Positions 35,401 to 47,048 of a stretch of DNA of 64,000 nucleotides are shown one piece after another (within the stretch, counting starts at the first letter, position 1; every line of letters begins with the position of its first letter). A program made the position numbers and the translations under genes. The stretch comes from Ganoderma boninense. Taxonomy: Eukaryota > Basidiomycota > Agaricomycetes > Polyporales > Polyporaceae. The DNA lies in the NCBI GenBank assembly GCA_002900995.3, contig CM035306.1:1-64000 (forward strand), read 5' to 3'. Under the pieces are notes generated by a model, which saw nothing but the letters and a program-made list of their open reading frames with translations, was not told the origin of the DNA and did not search any database.

Positions 35401-36032
35401 GTGCCCGGTGCCCCCGCCTTCCCGCTCGCTCCTCGCCGTTTAGGCTTTAGCTCGACCTTCCCGGCCGCATCCTCGGCACGCGCTGCCGCACGTCGTACTT
35501 ACATACACTTTCTGCGCGGCTCGTCTCGTGTGGGCGATCGGATTCCCTGCGCAGGCCTGCGCAGGCGCGGGGTAAGGTAAGCTCGTGCGTCCGCGTGGGG
35601 GGTATGTATTGATGCGTGCCACGATAGCAGCCTCCTGATCAATCGCAGATCATCGTTCGAAAACCTTCCCAGTCTCGACTCTCAAATCACCTGCCACTGG
35701 CCAGTGCCGCGCCTCCTCTGGCAAAGTTCTGCCTATCCGGCATCGCTCGTCTCTCAGCTCGCCTTAAGCTTCCCGCCACCCTGCGTCCGCCATGGCCACT
35801 GCCCAGTGCGCTCGCGTCTTGCGATCGTAAGTCGACAAGGACACGTTTTTTGCGAACGCTACTTACTTATCGGGTTCTCCGTGAGCGTCCTCGAGCGCGC
35901 TCCTCGCTCGTCAGCTGCCCCGCTATCGATGCGACGCCATTCCGGTCGGACTGTTTACGGCCGCGAAGCCCGTGATATTTTAGATGCGTTGAGGCTTCAG
36001 CGAGCTCGACCAGATCCCGCACTGTGGCTTCC
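32481..36032. other. Upstream region and gene-free DNA
   Basis: The first 500-1500 bp are a C/T-rich flank of the zinc-finger gene, likely with promoter and long leader. Farther right (33-36 kb) there are CGCACG-type runs at 34200-34240 and no motif-bearing frames. Confidence 0.3.
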
Positions 36033-36444
36033 AGCTAACTGCAAAAACATAGCGCGTTCCGGCCGCGCGAGTGGGCGTGGCATGTTTGGCCGCCTACCCG
36101 AAATAGTAGGGGTAGGCGCGCAAACATCATGCACATAGTGGCCTTCAGGCGAATGCGAAGGCGACAATAATTTCTTCAGTGTGTGTGTTTGCCATGTATC
36201 CTCAAGATTGTCTCCCAAAATCCGTCCCTCAAGCTTCACCAGACCGGGTGGGCGGAAGGAATGATCAAACGCCAGAGAGCCAGCGCTTCGCAACAGCGAA
36301 GCTGCCCATCCCGCATGCTGGCACACGCCCAGACGGCGAGGTCCAGCGACGAGACCCACGCCTGGCCCGACCATTTCGGGTAGGTGGCCAAACATGCCAC
36401 GCCCACTCGCGCGGCCGGAACGCGCTATGTTTTTGCAGTTAGCT
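36033..36444. mobile_element. Long inverted repeat (72-bp arms), possible foldback/MITE element
   Basis: 36033-36104 is the reverse complement of 36373-36444 with about one mismatch (arm starts AGCTAACTGCAAAAACATAG and ends CCTACCCGAAAT). About 270 bp lies between the arms. Inside, CCTACCCG and GGGTAGGCGCG near 36092-36120 form a second small hairpin. No TA duplication is obvious at the ends. It could be a non-autonomous element or a transcribed hairpin. Confidence 0.7.
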
Positions 36445-37935
36445 GTCAAGCTCCAGATCAATCGCGCTGCAGTCTTTTCCCACTGCAGACCGCACTCGAA
36501 CAGCTCGAACTTCACGCGCACGGAACGCATCAAAAACCACGATGCGAGTTCGATCGCGGCGCTGAAACCGCGTCTCGTCCATATCAGTGATCATATCACT
36601 GTCAGCACGTCCAACGCCTCAAGTAAGTCCGCTGCGAATCCGCACAATGAATGACAACGAGGCGAGAGCTGAATAACACTGGCGCGCACTGACTTGCCAA
36701 TTGCAAGACCTGGGTGCCCCAGGCGCCGCGACGCTGATACTTGGCCCCGAAATTCGGCGCGAGCCCCGCCCTACTCAAGTAGTGGTAAGTGTGAAATGTT
36801 ATTAAAGCAGTATTGGATCTTGGACGCGTGGTGGAAGTGCAGTTGTTCGGTCACTGGCCGTGGTTTTAGCTTCTTCGCGATCATGCATAGTGAGTCGCGT
36901 GCTGTGATGCTGTGCCGCCGACGAGATCTTCAGGCACCCCTGATGGAGGGGCAACGGGGTTACGAACGACACATACCGATGTTTGTTTCGCTCCCTCCCG
37001 GCCTCGACGCTCCTTGATTGCGAAGTCGGAGTGACCAGGATTAAGGCGCTGAGAGCGGACACGCTAGGGTACTGCATTGCATTGGCTTGATTGGTCGTTT
37101 CGCCGTCTACTTGCAGTCCGCCGTCCGAGGTGCCCTGATCGACAACCTGTGCGTGCAGATGCGACACACAACTTGATATTTGATCCTAGAAGTCTTCCTT
37201 CACTTCGGCTTCACGAGCAACTTGCGTGCCATCGTATGTGTTCGTCACTGGCTGGCTGATGTCCACGTTCATTTCAGGCCGGTTGTCGCCCTTGCGCAGA
37301 TCGCCCCGCTCCGACGCCCGCGAATCCGCGGGCATGGCTCACCCGTTCGTCCGCGCGCGCGCAATCTGCAGGGCCGGGACGACACCTGAAGGATAGCAAG
37401 AGGAATATATAGATAGCCGCCTTCTGCGTCTGTACACAACAGCCGCCACCGTCGCCCACATCGTGGAATTCGAAGGCGCATTCAGTTGCTCATGTCTCGG
37501 GTATGTAGGCATATACATCGTCGATCCGTCCAGTGCGCAACATCGATGTGCGAGCTCGCGCGTCCACCCGTCCCTCCTCCGGCTATGGCAAGCTGCGGAC
37601 TAACGTACGTAGTATGCTTACTCTATTAATCAGGCATGCTAGAGTTAGGTGGTGAGTACATGTCACTGCTGCGCACTGGCACCCCTCAGGGTCTGTACGC
37701 TTTATTGGTCTAACTCACGAATGGCAAGTAGTTTACCTTGTTTCCAGTGGGGTCGGAATCCGGATCGTCGGGCTTACCGCTCGGCATCCCCGTATGCATA
37801 TGCATAACTTACTGTATGCGCCTTCTTCTCATAGGGTACTGTAGCTTCCGATCGCGAGCTCGCGCGGGCCCGGGCGACTCGGGCATCCCCATCTGCGTTT
37901 ACTCGACATGCTGTCGCGTCCCGACCGGCGACGCA

Positions 37936-37984
37936 GGCTCGGACTCGGGCTCGGACTCGGACTCGGACTCAGACTCGGCCTCGG
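37936..37984. repeat. GGACTC-type hexanucleotide repeat
   Basis: Imperfect tandem CTCGGA/GGACTC units, about eight copies, plus-strand reading. Confidence 0.8.
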
Positions 37985-38436
37985 CTTGTGATCCCGACCT
38001 TTCGAGCTTCAGATGTTGTGTTGCGCTGTTGCATCGCGGTTCCTAGGCACACCCTGTGAGTCCTCGCTCGCGCACATCAAGTCGCGGGATGCTCCTCGAG
38101 TTCTCGAGATGGAGAAGAAGCGTAAGTCCGACTACTGCCTCCGGAAGCTGTGTGCATCTTGCACGCTCAACAGACATCCGACTCGAAGATATCCCTCGCA
38201 GAAGCTCGCCCGGCGGCGGTAGCTGTAGGGGTGACTGACGGCCGGGGCGGGACGGGTGGGCCGCGCACCCGGTCGGCGGTGCAGGAACTTGGAGAACTTG
38301 TTCGGACGGACTGGAAGAACTAAGTTGGGCATGTGTGCGTGCCGGCCGCTGCCGCCTCGTGTGGTTCTCTCAGGCATGCTCGTTCTCGGTGCTGACATGC
38401 GCGTTTCATACTATAGCGTGCCGCCTCTGCCGCGCG

Positions 38437-38461
38437 CAGGCAGGCAGGCAGGCAGGCAGGC
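38437..38461. repeat. (AGGC)n microsatellite
   Basis: About six uninterrupted tetranucleotide units. Confidence 0.9.
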
Positions 38462-40783
38462 ATTCATTCGAGAACCCGAATTCTTTTCTTATTCTCATTC
38501 TTATTCTCATTCTCATTCAGAGCAAGTATTCCCGGGTGCCCGAGATATCCAGAGCCCGGATCCGTCCTTATCGTCTTCGCAAGCCCGCCGAGCTTCGCCA
38601 ACGTGAGTGTGAGTGTGGGAGGACGTGCCAGTGCCGGGCGGGACTTGCCCTCTTCCCCTTCTCGCGCCGCCGGGGCTCATATCCGAGCCGTTCGGGGTGC
38701 GCTGGAGTCCGTGCGGGGCTATGTTTGGATAGGGGGGCCATCGCCCTCGCGCGAAGGTTCTGTTCTGCGTCGCGCCTAGGGCCCTGTCCGCGAGCCTGTT
38801 GGCGTTTCGCAAGCTGCCGCTGCTCAGGGGTGCGAATGCGGGGAAGACTCTTGCCTGGCGTCGATGAGGATCAGGGTAAGTATCCTGTGTAGCACTCGTC
38901 TCAAGCTACCATGCACGCACTTAGCACCGAGCCTGAGCTACTGACTTCCAAGCCTCCACCATGCGGGAGACGCGTGTCTGGCGCGCGGCTCGCCGACGTT
39001 CCGTAAGTGTGCTCAGCATAACTATTCTCGCCTTCGTAACTTACTCACGTACTTATTATCGTCCTATCGCGCGCACTCCACGCTAACGTAAAAATATTGG
39101 GACAACAGCCGAGCTCCACCCAAAACCCCATTCTTGATAAATGCGCTCACTGCAGTTCGCTGTTGGATTCCGAACGCGCGAGGTGAATATATTCGATTCA
39201 ATCGCTGCACCGATATATACTTATGCTCAGGCTAGAGCGTGTTCCAACGCTCGGCTAAGGATGGACCAGACTCACCTTACGGCCTTGGGTCCATGATCAA
39301 CTCCAACCCTGTGGATTCCCGTGCGTAATGCGTATCTGTCTGGCGGCAGAGTTTTTTTTTGATGCGGGTCTTTCGCTGACAAGGCAGATGAAAGTAAAAT
39401 GGTGGTTTACGTGAAGCATACGTGAGCCCCCCACCTTGCTGTAGCCTGTCATTCCAAATGGCTGTGCCCTTGTCGGCCTAACCTCGCAGTCACATGGGTT
39501 AGGGCCTTTATGCAGAACAAGAGCACATGGCACGCGAGACTAGCCAACTATGTCAGTGAGTCAATGCGCTCGCGATGCTTCAGAAACTAACGGTTGCGCG
39601 CGTGTTGGCAGTGAAACGATTCGGAGGTAAGCCGCACCATGACAAGGATGGGTGACCGGTCCGTCAGTGTTAGTAAGTCCTGGGACTCTGGAGAGAACGA
39701 ACTGCAAAGTACGTACGCAGCACCGGACTTAGGGCGGGCGAAACGTCGTCTCACCTCCGCCCATCACGAGCGCTTCTGGGAACTCCCGCCATCTCCCGCA
39801 GAATCTTCAGCCCCAGCGCTCAGGCACGCCCGGCGACCATCCTTCTCCAAGGCGCACACGGCGCGAGGACACGCCCCAGGAGCGCATCCGACGGCGAGAG
39901 TGGAGTGCGCGTGAGACGGGCCCGCCATGCGCGAATATGCGCTTCCCACTGCACGACGCAAAGACCGGTGCTGCGCTTGGGACACGGTCGTGGTCAAAGT
40001 CCTCCAGACTCCAGCGAGCCGGCGCGGACGGAGACGCCTCCGCTCGTCCACCCACGATCAGGCACCGACGACACGGCCGATCTGATTCGCGCACTGACAC
40101 CCTCGCGAGCGCGCTGCCCTCCTCCGTTCCGTTCGCCATGCCCCGCGGCCACATCTGTTTCCCCCCCCTCTCTCGCGAAGAATTTCGCCCGTCTGCGGCG
40201 GCACGTGCCACACGTCCGTTTACTTACAGCGTCCGAGCCCGGCGGGGCACGTCCCCAACGTCCGCGGCTGGTGGGAGAGCTTGGGATGTTCGCGAGGGAG
40301 AGGAAGGGGGGCGGGAAGCGCCGATAAGCTTCTGAACGCCCCCTGCGCCGGGCCAGGGCACGGTCAGAGCCTCTGAGGTTGCCGCGGGATGAGACCGCGA
40401 ACCGTGACTGGGCCAGGGAAGCGGGAAGTCGCGATCTGGGTGGCTGAGAACTGGCACTGGCACTGGTGCTGGGAGCGGCCACGCTGGCAGCCAGGCAGTC
40501 CCATTCCGCCGGCAGCATCAGGCACGCGCGCGCGCGTGCGACGCGGGGAGATCAAGAAGCAGCGCGCCATGTGTCGGACCCACTTGGCGGCCTGCTGTCC
40601 TCCTCGCTTGTCTGTGTGCATCACTGCCATGTCCGCTGCCACTGCCAGGCTCCAGCAGCCAGTCGCGCGCGCGAGGTGTACATGTTGCGGAGGATGAGGG
40701 GCCACAGAGGGCCAACCCCGCGGGTGGTTCCCAAGACGGACGCCGGGCGAGCGGTGCTTCTTGCTTCCTGCCACGTAACAGTA

Positions 40784-41165
40784 CAGTGCCTTGCATAATT
40801 GCGTGAACGCGCCGAAAAATTCCCGCAGGCGCTTATATGTTCGCCTACCAAATCAGGACGCCTGGGAAGCTTCAGAAGCGAGTTGGTGACCTTCATGTGA
40901 CATGTCCCCCGGATGGCATGGGTGCCTCCCGAAGCAGCTGAGGCCCAAATAATAAACTAGGAGACCCGTTGAGAGCCACTGAGCCCTCCAGGAAGTAGAC
41001 AAGGGTGGGGGACAGGGGAACAGTCGTTAAAACCTGTAGAGGTGCACAGGCGGCGGGGCACGCGTTGGCGTTGCATGTGACCGTGATCCATCCGTATTTG
41101 GTAGGCGAAGTATAAGCGCCAGCGGGGGATTTTTCGGCGCGTTCACGCAATTATGCAAGGCACTG
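40784..41165. mobile_element. 382-bp Tc1/mariner-type MITE, copy 1
   Basis: Ends CAGTGCCTTGCATAATTGCG and its inverse, with terminal inverted repeats of about 70 bp. Flanked by TA on both sides (40782-40783 and 41166-41167), the target duplication of Tc1/mariner elements; the CAGTGCCTTGC end is also typical of that superfamily. It encodes no transposase. By eye, identical to copy 2 at 56451-56832. Confidence 0.9.
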
Positions 41166-41167
41166 TA

Positions 41168-44100
41168 ACAGTAACAGCAACATCCTGCCTGTGTTCACGA
41201 ATCACGACCTCTTCTCCTCCGCCTCTGCTGCTATTCGGGAGCATGTTCATCCCAGCTCCACCAGCGCCGATACTTACGCGTCCTTGATGCGTATGCCTGC
41301 CGCTGAAGACGCAGACACTGCAGGCTCGCCAATCTATGTATGAGTCCAGGGGTCGCCGGGAAAGAGACAGAGACGTCGACAGCAGCCGGGAGAAGGAGCC
41401 CCGGATGCGCACGTCGGTCCCGAGGAGGCCGCCCGGAAAACAACGCCAGTGCCAGGTCATGATATCGATTTCACGATGGCGCGCTAGAGCGAATCTGTCA
41501 ATGTGGATTACAGCCGACGCCTCGAGAGTCGACACACGCGCGCGCGTACCGTCGGTCTCCTGGTACGTCCGTCGTGCTCTATCACTCCAGCTCCACAAGT
41601 CGCAGGCAAAGGGTCTCCAGCAGGCAAAGGGCGGGCGCAGATCCGACGTCCCTGCGGGGATATCGCACCAAGCCCCACCCACTCGCGCGAACGCCGAACC
41701 CTGCCAGTGCGGGAAATTCACTGTGCCCGACTGATCATGGCCGTCCTGGGAGTCCGAGTCTAGTTGCGCTGGGATCGTGAGCTGGCATGGCGTGTGCCGT
41801 ACACCGCAGAAGGGTCCTCGTTCGAAGAAGATGTGTCATCATGTACGATTGTTCTCTCCACGCTCTGATTCCGTTCTGCATCTCAATCACCCGTACGCGT
41901 TCAACGTGCGCGATCACTGGCAGTGGTCACTGCCGACCCTGTCCTACCCTGTCCTGTTCGCTCGTTCGCCATATTTGGCATGTGCATGGGAACGATAACC
42001 CATCTGCGGTATAACGCCCCAACTCGCCCTCTTCCCGACGTCTGGAGCTCTGACGCCATCGAATTGGCTTTCTGGAGTCTGAGATGGTCTGAATTCGAAG
42101 ACGAGACGAGATGTCCCGCATGAAACGCGTCTGCGCGAGCTAGACGTTTTCCCGAGCTCGTGCGCGAACGGCTAAGCTTGTCCGGGCACCACGCACGGTA
42201 CGGTTCGGCCAATCCACCAACCCTGGACGCGAAGAACGTAAGCCATCGCCATCGCGAGCCACGTACTTATCTCCGAGGCCAGCATTCGCCGCCAGTGCCA
42301 CCTCACCCTTCTTCGCATGAAGTTTTCTCAGTTCTCAGAGCCTGCGTAGATCTCCTGTCAGCTGGCGCGCGGCCATACGTAAACGTCCTGAACGTTTGGA
42401 CGTTTGGAACCCCCCTCCCGCACGCGGAATTCCACACGGCTTGTGTTTGTCGAGGCTTGGCCCATCCGTTTTTCCAACCCACCGGCGGACATTGGCAGAA
42501 TCGATATCGTTGAGTGGGAGTCCCAGCCCCAGCCCTCCCCCCCACCCCACTCGCGGCTTTTTCCAAGTAGCGAGTTTTGGGGTGGATTCGAATCCCAGAG
42601 CCGACACTCCAGCAAAGTCGTGCCCGCTGGCCTTCGCACAACGGCGCGTCCCACCCACTGCATGGACCACGGTCACGACTCACGGCGCCACTGGAATTCC
42701 CGTACTTACCGCCGTTTGTGTACTTATCAGGTACGATCAGAACGGGGGGCCGCGCGAGCCGGAAACTCGGGACGATCGGTGCCCGCGTGCTGAGCTCCAC
42801 TCGGGGGACCCTGGTCCTGGCAGCGATGGGCCAGGGTTAGGTGTACGGTGGTTCGAACGGCCATGTCGCCGTTTGGGGGACAAGGCGCCGTTGTGCGGCG
42901 AGGAGCACTGGCACTGTTCCGGAGCGAGAATGCGGGGGAGGGCACGGAGCTCTCGTGCTCGACAGCGCAGAGAGCTCGAGCGCGAGCTCTAGAACGCAGG
43001 GTGCCTGAGAAATGCTTATTTGTCGCCTAAAGTGACTGTGCTGCTACTCTATGCCACTGCCAATACTAATAGAAGACGCGGGCCAGGGCCGCCAGCGAGG
43101 GCGCACGCACAGAGAGGCACCAGGGCCCGCGGGCGGTCAGATCGACGACGATAAGTGCTGGTGACTGTATGCCTCCAGGGCCACCACCCCGCTCGCGAAT
43201 ATAGAGAGCGAGCGGGCGGGCGGATTTCAAGACCGAATCTCCCTCTATCCCCCCTGCCCCCTCTCCCCCTCTTCCTCCGGCGACACACGACTCCCAAGGC
43301 TGGACCCTCCCCATGCGCCGTTGTACACGGACGAAGAGGCGTGGAAGGACGAGAAGGGGGACACGCGATTGGCGCGGAGCTAGGGGGACATGGGGACGGA
43401 ATGGGGTTGCAGGGAACGGGTGGATGGTATGGGGTGCCACGGTGCGACGAACGAGCGGGGCTGGACGCGTAAGTAAAATATTGTCTGTCATTAGCGCGAA
43501 TATATCCCTCCGTGGGGCAACGTCTTTGACGTCGTACAAGTTACCGTACCACAGGAAAAAGCGAGCAGCCTGCCACCACGACATCGGGAGGGACGACGAA
43601 GCGTTTCAGTATGTCTGTCTTGCATTGTCGCTCGCCAATGATCGCCGTATCAAGCACCGGGTTATGCACACCCTCTCCAACCGCGCCTCCGACATAAACA
43701 TTCCAGCATACAGCGACTCTTGGAGCGGGCGGACGACGGACAGATTACGCAGAACCAATGGGAGCTACGGTCGGGGGGGCCGAGGTGAGCCTCAGTACTT
43801 TTTGCCTCGGTTAAAGCGGCGCAATCGTCAACCTCGAGGCCGAACGGCCGAGTCTCTTCAGGCATGAGCGTCGCCGCCGTATGCCGGAGGAAGACAAGGA
43901 GGGAGTGCTCACTTGACCACATACCGTGCGCCATCCGGCCACGGCCGACGCACGAGAACGCTTCGAGGCGTTTATTCAGCTGTCCTGTCAGCCATACGGG
44001 GCGGAGTGCCGTGTGCCCCATCCGAGCGAGTGAGAGAGAAGGGTTGGGAGAGAGGCCTCGAGCCTGCGTCGAGGCTCGAGGCTCGCGACTCGAGCCTGTT

Positions 44101-44990
44101 CGCTGAATCAGCCCGGTCCAGTGCACGCGGCTTCCCACTGCGCACCCCTCCTTCCCCCTCGCACATAGATCTGAGTTCAGAACCGCGTATGGTCCTTCCA
44201 GACGTCAGGAATAGGTGCGGGTGCATGACGGGTCTGTCTTCCCTGTCCGATTGCGCATAGCGGGCTCTCACCAGAAGGAGCACCCGGACGGATTCAGCCT
44301 GCGAAGTGTTTCAGCCCGTTTTTGCGCCTCGGGAAGGCGTTTGCGCCGGGGAAGGGGAAGAAGGCGCGATTGCGACATCTTCCCTCGTCGAGTGTACGTG
44401 GGATCCGCTCGTCCGCTTTCCAAGCAGCGGGGGGGGGGGACGCTCTATTGGCTGGTAAGTAAAACTCAACCGGTAGACGACAAAGTCGGAGTCAACTCCG
44501 CTTCGCTCGCTGCGATGACTGCCAAATAATGTAAATCGCCTGTCGCACGCAAGCAAGCGGGGTCGAGAGGCTCACCTTGGACTGATACACCGGTGTTACA
44601 GCCGACTTGCTTCAAATCCCACGTCATGGCGTTCACCTGGCCACAGCTATCCTAGATCGCAAACGACATGCGTATGATAGATAACGTAGTTCGGATGGCA
44701 GGACCACGAGATGATGATGCGCACACGACATACTGAAACTGCGGCCATGACACAGCGCCGATGAACCACGTATCAGAACATAGAGCGACTTGGCAGCAGG
44801 GTGGGGTTACTGCGTGTTCGCCCAAGCACGCTCGGGCCTGATGAACCCTGCACAGACAAGATCATGGAAACATCAGTGCTCTGTTAGCGTTAGCGGTGTG
44901 CTCCGACCACCTAGCCTGGCTTGCGAGACGAGACGGTAGACCCACTCGTGCCGCTTGTGCGAAGCTCACATCAACGAGCGACGGCGCGGA
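41168..44990. other. No recognisable gene
   Basis: GC-rich DNA with GTACTTA-type strings near 42262 and 42703 and a G-run at 44431-44439. Frames on both strands lack motifs. The right end is the flank of the transposase module. Confidence 0.3.
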
Positions 44991-45046
44991 CTATGGACGG
45001 CCGGAGGGTCACGGTTCGATTTCGACTTTCGAACCCGCGCTTTTGA
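44991..45046 (+). repeat. 56-bp inverted repeat, left copy
   Basis: Begins CTATGGACGGCCGGAGGGTC and ends CGAACCCGCGCTTTTGA. By eye a perfect inverse of 50489-50544. It contains the internal palindrome GGTTCGA...TCGAACC. Confidence 0.9.
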
Positions 45047-45281
45047 GTTTTGGCGCCGACTCTTTTGTTTCCCGACCATTTGTGCGCAGGTCGCCTTGAT
45101 TATCCTCGACATGTTTTTATGTGTGCTACGACTTCAGCCTTCGCTATTCTGTCGAGTTTGCCATGGATACGGCATGTATTGGCAGTATATAAGACCCATT
45201 TTCTGAACCACGGTTGCTGGCATCAGTCCCTAGTATTAGGGCTTTCTCTCTCGAGTTTCGAAGTCCTGGACGCGATTCAAC

Positions 45282-46912
45282 ATGCCTAACCCCACCGGTG
45301 TCAATGGATATGATAACGGAACCGGTGAGCTGCTCACCAGGAGCCCATATTGTGGTACTGATGCCGGGTCCCTTGCAGTACCACCGGAAGATGAGCTCAT
45401 TGCTGCGCTGCGGCAGTATGCTCGGGAACAGCTGTCTCTCGAGCGGCGCATCCAGCGGCTTGGAGTGGATCTGGGTTATCACATCAAGTATGTTATTGTC
45501 ATCACCTCCATTTGTCGACCAGTAACTAACGTTAGTTCTATATTTCCACAGGAAAGGGAAACTCAAGCAGCTCAACCGCCGGTACAACATTCCAACCTCT
45601 CGGAAGCCACCTCCGCTTCCAATAGCAACCACCTTGGTCTGTGCTGAAATGGTCACTGATCTCCATCGTCGTCGAGGACCAAATGCTGTCAAGAGTCGAC
45701 TGGCTCTGCAAGGCTTCAATTTGCCCCGGTGAGTTTCTTCGTGGAATTCTGGTACGCATACATGCTGATTAATTGTAAAGCTCCGTTATTCGTGCTGTTA
45801 TGCATGATAATGATGACATTGGTCCAAATGTCCGGCATCCTCAGTCCAAGAGCCGCAAGATTGTTCGGGGTAAGCTAGAATCCTTCGGGATCTGGCATGA
45901 GCTTAGCGTCGATGGGCACGAGAAGCTCAGCGACAAAGCTCTGCAGATGGGTCTTGTCGGATTTCACGTTTACGGGGCCCGAGACAAGTGGTCCGGTAAA
46001 GTGCTGCTGCTTATCGTTCTTCCGAGCTCTCGGTTTGCAGAGGCGATCGGGCATGTTTACCTAGATTTCTGTGTTGAGTACGGCCGTACGTCCTGGCCGC
46101 TCATCGCTCCACTTCTGTCAGTGCTGATGTTTTACTCTTCCATAGTTATTCCGATCCAGGTCACCTTCGATGGAGGCAGTGAAACGCCTGACATGAAAGG
46201 CATTCAAACTGCTCTGCGGTACGTCTATCATTTAATAGTATATGTGGAGCACGACATCTAACGCTGAGTCGAATAGAAACGCATTTGCACCACATCTCAA
46301 GGACAGCAACCTGCCGCCATTCATGCCATTGCCAAGCACACGCAACATTGTTATCGAGAATTTGTGGTCACGGTGGCTTACACATTCTGGCCTCAACATC
46401 CAGACGACACTGCTTGAGGGCAAGACTAATGGCGTCTTCAACGCTGGTGACAACATTGACGTGTGAGTGCCAAAACATGATTGCGTGGAGTGCGGTGACC
46501 TTGGCCTAACAATTTGGACTTGGACAGCAATTTATTCCAGTGGCTGTGGTCGCAAATTGTCCAGATCGAGCTGAATGGCTTCACAGCATACTGGAACGCT
46601 CATCACGTTCGGAAGCAGAAGGACAAACTGATGCCTTCGGGCAGCACTCCAAACGACTTTTTTGCGACTCCTGAACAGTGGGGTGGCCAGGATTGTGGGA
46701 TCCCGGTTGATCTTACTGTGGTTGAGGCTCTTCGGAAGGAGTTAAAGATGTCTCATGCAGACGTTTACAAGTTTGTTTCTGATGACTTTCGTCAGGCGGC
46801 AGAGGATGCATATGCTGCACTCGGATTTCCGGCTCTGACCTTATGTAGTGGCTGGGCTATCTTTGCACAGATGAAAGCTGTATTATCCACTGTGTATGCA
46901 TCCGGAATGTAG
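45282..46912 (+). CDS. Integrase-core (DDE) transposase-like protein, apparently intact
   Basis: Probable DNA-cutting and joining enzyme of a mobile element, of the integrase-core type found in fungi and animals. Exons 45282-45487, 45552-45728, 45781-46085, 46146-46218, 46277-46462 and 46528-46912 join in frame to 443 residues. The N-terminal half has a helical, DNA-binding-like stretch (RQYAREQLSLERRIQRLGVD, then VKSRLALQGFNLPRSVIRAV). Catalytic candidates are D172 (LSVDGHEK), D238 (VTFDGGSETPDM), and E281 (NIVIENLWSRW), a DD(43)E spacing. No stop or frameshift was seen. Base composition is plainly less GC-rich than the neighbours. It lies tail to tail with the alpha-kinase gene and inside 56-bp inverted repeats. 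Confidence 0.82.
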
Positions 46913-47048
46913 AGTACATATAATTTGAATGCCAGTAGAGTCTGAAAATCTCGCATCGCTCCGAGAGCAATAAATCTTCACACAATTTGCATTCTATGCA
47001 CTATGCTATCACTATTCTAATGGTCGGACGTGGCGCGTGATGTGTGTG

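Larger units (their letters stand above)
36445..40783. other. Gene-free DNA with simple repeats
   Basis: Microsatellites: GGACTC-type at 37936-37984, AGGC at 38437-38461, and a TTCTCA/TTATTC tract at 38481-38519. Several strong donor-like strings (GTAAGTCC at about 36615 and 38115, GTAAGTAT at about 38876, GTAAGTGT at about 39003) follow short open segments, but no protein family is recognisable. Confidence 0.35.

Noticed and set aside
40893..41150. 85-codon frame inside both MITE copies
   Set aside because: It is present only because the copies are identical; it has no transposase or other motif and overlaps the terminal repeats.
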